DNA from: JADGHX01 sp963837755
GTDB lineage: Bacteria > Pseudomonadota > Gammaproteobacteria > Steroidobacterales > Steroidobacteraceae
Assembly: GCA_963837755.1 (NCBI GenBank)
Contig: CAWIOP010000002.1
Coordinates: forward strand, 620,001 to 684,000
Direction: 5' to 3'
DNA: 64,000 nt
Below the pieces are notes generated by a model. That model was given only the letters and a program-made list of their open reading frames with translations. It was not told where the DNA came from and did no database searches. The position numbers and the translations under genes are program-made. Below are positions 61,676 to 64,000 of the stretch, piece by piece (position 1 is the stretch's first letter; every line of letters begins with the position of its first letter).

Positions 61676-63076
61676 TCAGATCCGGCGCGTGACCCGCTCC
61701 ACGGCCCGCACTACGCGCTTCACCACGTCGTCAACCTCGTCACGCGTGATCACGAGCGGCGGGGCGAAGCCCAGGATGTCCCCGTGCGGCATGGAACGTA
61801 CGATGACGCCCTCTTCGAGACAGGCGGCCGCCAGCTGTGCGCCAATGCGGCGCTCGGCGTCGAAGCGCTGCTTCTCGGCCGGGTTCTGCGCGAACTCGAT
61901 GGCGGCCAGCAACCCCGCGCCACGCACTTCCGCGACATAGGGCCGGTCGCTGAACTCCGCACGCAGGCGCTGGAGCAGGTAGGGCCCGACGCTCGCGGCC
62001 TGTTCGGTGAGCTTTTCCCGCTCGATGATGTCGAGGTTGGCGAGCGCCGCGGCTGCGCACAGCGGGTGCCCTGAAAAGGTGTAGCCGTGCGCGAACTGCC
62101 CGTAGATGTCCGAGCCCTGCTGCAGAACCTGCCACACCTTGTCGCCCACGAGCACGCCGGAGAGCGGCTGGTAGCCGCTGGTGAGGCCCTTGCCGATGGT
62201 GATGAGGTCCGGCTCGATGCCGTAGACATGCGAGCCGAACGCCGCGCCGAGGCGCCCGAAGCCGCACACGACCTCGTCCGCGATGAGCAGGATGTCGTAT
62301 CGTTTCAGCACCTTCTGGATCTCTTCCCAGTAGCCTTCCGGCGGCGGAATGATGCCGCCCGTGCCCAGCACCGGCTCACCGATGAATGCGCCGATGGTGT
62401 CCGGCCCCTCTGTGCGGATGAGGCCTTCGAGCTTGGTGGCACAGCTGCGCGAGAACTCGCGCTCATCCACGCCCGGCTGCGCGTGCCAGAAGTAATGCGG
62501 AGTCATGGTGTGCAGCACCGGGCCTTGCGGCAGGTCGAACGCCCGGTGGTGGTTGTCGAGCCCGGTGAGGCTGCCCGCCATGACCGTGCTGCCGTGGTAG
62601 CCGCGCCAGCGGGAAATGATCTTTTTCTTCGCGGTGCGCCCGAGCACGTTGTTGTAGTACCAGACGATCTTGAGCTGGGTCTCGTTGGCGTCGGAGCCCG
62701 AGAGGCCGAACTGGATGCGCTTCATGCCGGCCGGCGCCATGGCCAGCACCCGCTGCCCCAGGCGGATCTCCGGCTCGTTCGAATAGCCGCGGAACGAGTG
62801 GTAACAGGCGAGCTTCAGCGCTTCCTCATGGATGGCGTCGGCGATCTCCCGGCGACCATAGCCCACGTGGTTGTAGTAGATGCCGGCGAAGGCGTCGATG
62901 AGCTCCTGGCCGTCCCGCAGGCGAATGCGAATGCCCTGCCCGCCTGTGACGATGCGCGGCTCGCCGGCCTCCCCGGACGCGAACTGCCGAAGCGGCGTGA
63001 ACGGGTGCAGCAGCGTGGCGCGGTCGATGGCCTGCAGCTCGGCGGTGGTCGGGGAGACGTCGGCGGGGGTAGTCAT
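61676..63076 (-). CDS. Class III pyridoxal-phosphate aminotransferase
   Basis: Omega-aminotransferase of 466 residues. LHPFTPLRQFASGEAGEPRI is a typical start for the beta-alanine/putrescine-pyruvate group. PLP-site segments: LSGSDANETQLKIVWYYNN, ISRWRGYHGSTVMAGSLTG, LLIADEVVCGFGRLGAAFG and the lysine loop DLITIGKGLTSGYQPLSGVL. Amino donor cannot be told from sequence. The ATG at 63076 begins the family-like N-terminus; the longer frame upstream lacks support. It sits between two TonB receptors and could deaminate an amino sugar product or an amine; this is speculative. Confidence 0.9.
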   Translation of the reverse strand: MTTPADVSPTTAELQAIDRATLLHPFTPLRQFASGEAGEPRIVTGGQGIRIRLRDGQELIDAFAGIYYNHVGYGRREIADAIHEEALKLACYHSFRGYSNEPEIRLGQRVLAMAPAGMKRIQFGLSGSDANETQLKIVWYYNNVLGRTAKKKIISRWRGYHGSTVMAGSLTGLDNHHRAFDLPQGPVLHTMTPHYFWHAQPGVDEREFSRSCATKLEGLIRTEGPDTIGAFIGEPVLGTGGIIPPPEGYWEEIQKVLKRYDILLIADEVVCGFGRLGAAFGSHVYGIEPDLITIGKGLTSGYQPLSGVLVGDKVWQVLQQGSDIYGQFAHGYTFSGHPLCAAAALANLDIIEREKLTEQAASVGPYLLQRLRAEFSDRPYVAEVRGAGLLAAIEFAQNPAEKQRFDAERRIGAQLAAACLEEGVIVRSMPHGDILGFAPPLVITRDEVDDVVKRVVRAVERVTRRI

Positions 63077-63188
63077 GACAGGTCCGTGGCGCGTGCGCGT
63101 GATCAGACAAAGGTCGCAAGTGTACCTGTCGCGGCGCAGCGCGCGAATTCGCCAGTCGGCCGCACGTGCGCACGTGCGACCCAAAGCG

Positions 63189-64000
63189 TCAGAAGTTCAT
63201 GCGTCCCTGGATCCCGTATCGGGCCTCCCCGTCGTTTGGAACGCAGTAAAAGGAGCCTGAGACGCCGCGCAGGTCCTGGATCTCCACGCAGTATTTCTCG
63301 CCCGTGAGGTTGTTGCCGAAGAGCGCCAGCTCGTACTGCTGCGAGGCCCCGAACGCGTAGGCGGCGCGCGCATTGAGCTCAGTGCGCGATTCGTACTCGT
63401 CGATCGGCACCTGCGGGCTGAACTTCACTTTCGACGTGCTCTGGTACCGCACGTCCGCGTGCAGGTTGAGCTCGTTCGCGCCGATCGCGAAGCTGCGCGA
63501 GAGGCCCGCGTTGGCGGTCATCTTTGGCGACAGCGGCAGCTCGTGGCCTTTCTGGAAGTCGCCCTGGCGCAGGTCGAAGTCGATGCCGGTGACGTCGGTG
63601 ATCTCCGTGTCGAGCAGGCCGAGGTTCGCGATGACCAGCCAGTGCTCGTGCCGGCACCCAGTTCATCTCGAGCTCTGCGCCTTTGATCTTCGACTCCGGC
63701 AGGTTGAAGAACTCGGGGCCGTTCACGCCCACGTTGAACACCTGCTGGTCTTTCCAGATGTTGTAGAACACCGCGGCGTTCAAGAGCAGCGTGTTGTTCG
63801 CGAGCGTCGACTTGAAGCCGAGCTCGAACGCATCCAGCGTTTCCGGCTCGAGCGGCCGCTGCGGGAACGGCGTGTCGTCGGTGTGCAGGAACTCCAGGTC
63901 GAACTTGCCGGACTTGAACCCGCGCGAATAGCTGCCGTAGAACATGACGTCTTCGGTCACGTGATACTGCAGGCCGAGCTTACCGCCCACCTCGTCGTTC
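63189..64000 (-). pseudogene. TonB-dependent receptor, C-terminal part only, one frameshift; runs off the window
   Basis: The barrel end of a second receptor, continuing past the window edge. Segments: LGLQYHVTEDVMFYGSYSRG, FKSGKFDLEF, AFELGFKSTLANNTLLLNAA, ESKIKGAELEMNWVPA, then after a one-base shift near 63652 HWLVIANLGLLDTEITDV, LSPKMTANAGLSRSFAIGAN and the terminal RYGIQGRMNF. The final Phe is the usual barrel end. It is unlike the receptor at 59102 in sequence. The break may be decay or sequence error. Confidence 0.82.

Overview
The window is 64 kb of high-GC DNA, by eye about two-thirds G+C, with strongly G/C-ending codons. The gene neighbourhoods are those of a free-living gammaproteobacterium: ubiG beside an MTA-deaminase-type hydrolase, smc-zipA-ligA, rluB-scpB-scpA-trpS, dksA-gluQRS, rpsO-pnp and rimP-nusA-infB-rbfA-truB. 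PhaR, a DksA that lacks most of its zinc cysteines, TonB receptors and a GH2/ROK/MFS sugar locus suggest the Xanthomonadales/Nevskiales/Steroidobacter side of the class. That placement is inference from gene order and protein character, not from a marker-gene search.

Positions 1-31.9 kb are housekeeping. On the + strand are a 5'-truncated hydrolase, ubiG, rmuC and a YciK-like dehydrogenase. On the - strand are rluB, scpB, scpA and trpS (rRNA pseudouridylation, condensin accessory proteins, Trp-tRNA synthetase). YciO, YciB, a BolA protein, a parvulin lipoprotein and a small Cys-rich lipoprotein follow. Next come ligA, zipA and smc (-), queF, dksA, gluQRS and phaR (+), then a long - strand block for translation and RNA decay (pnp, rpsO, truB, rbfA, infB, nusA, rimP). 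This block has a promoter and two intrinsic terminators in its leader. The pnp frame is broken twice.

Positions 32-40.4 kb are metabolic: a two-subunit molybdenum hydroxylase, a biotin-dependent carboxylase alpha subunit divergent from an isovaleryl-CoA dehydrogenase with a GntR regulator behind it, a D-2-hydroxyacid dehydrogenase and a small zinc-ribbon protein. A palindromic GntR-type operator lies in the divergent promoter.

Positions 40.7-51.2 kb form one tightly packed - strand operon, soxB-soxD-soxA-soxG-glnT-glxB-glxC-glxD-metF. This is the gene content of the N-methylglutamate pathway for methylamine: gamma-glutamylmethylamide synthetase, N-methylglutamate synthase and N-methylglutamate dehydrogenase, feeding methylene-THF to MetF. 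A divergent XRE-cupin regulator faces it. soxB and glxD carry many frameshifts and glnT carries one.

Positions 52-64 kb are a glycoside-utilisation locus: an internally deleted AGE-type sugar isomerase, an FucP-like MFS transporter, a ROK sugar kinase, a C-terminal scrap of a tryptophan-halogenase-like flavoprotein, a LamG-GH2 glycosidase with one frameshift, a TonB receptor, a class III aminotransferase and the C-terminal part of a second TonB receptor with one frameshift. The proposed flow is beta-mannoside to mannose to fructose to fructose-6-phosphate.

Two families of intergenic hairpin repeats are present. One pair sits next to scpA and smc and differs by compensatory changes. The other is a long palindrome at 12.7 and 40.5 kb sharing a 20-bp core that also occurs at 12.84 and 61.65 kb. 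The many single-base frame breaks may be real decay or consensus errors in the source assembly; the sequence alone does not settle this.
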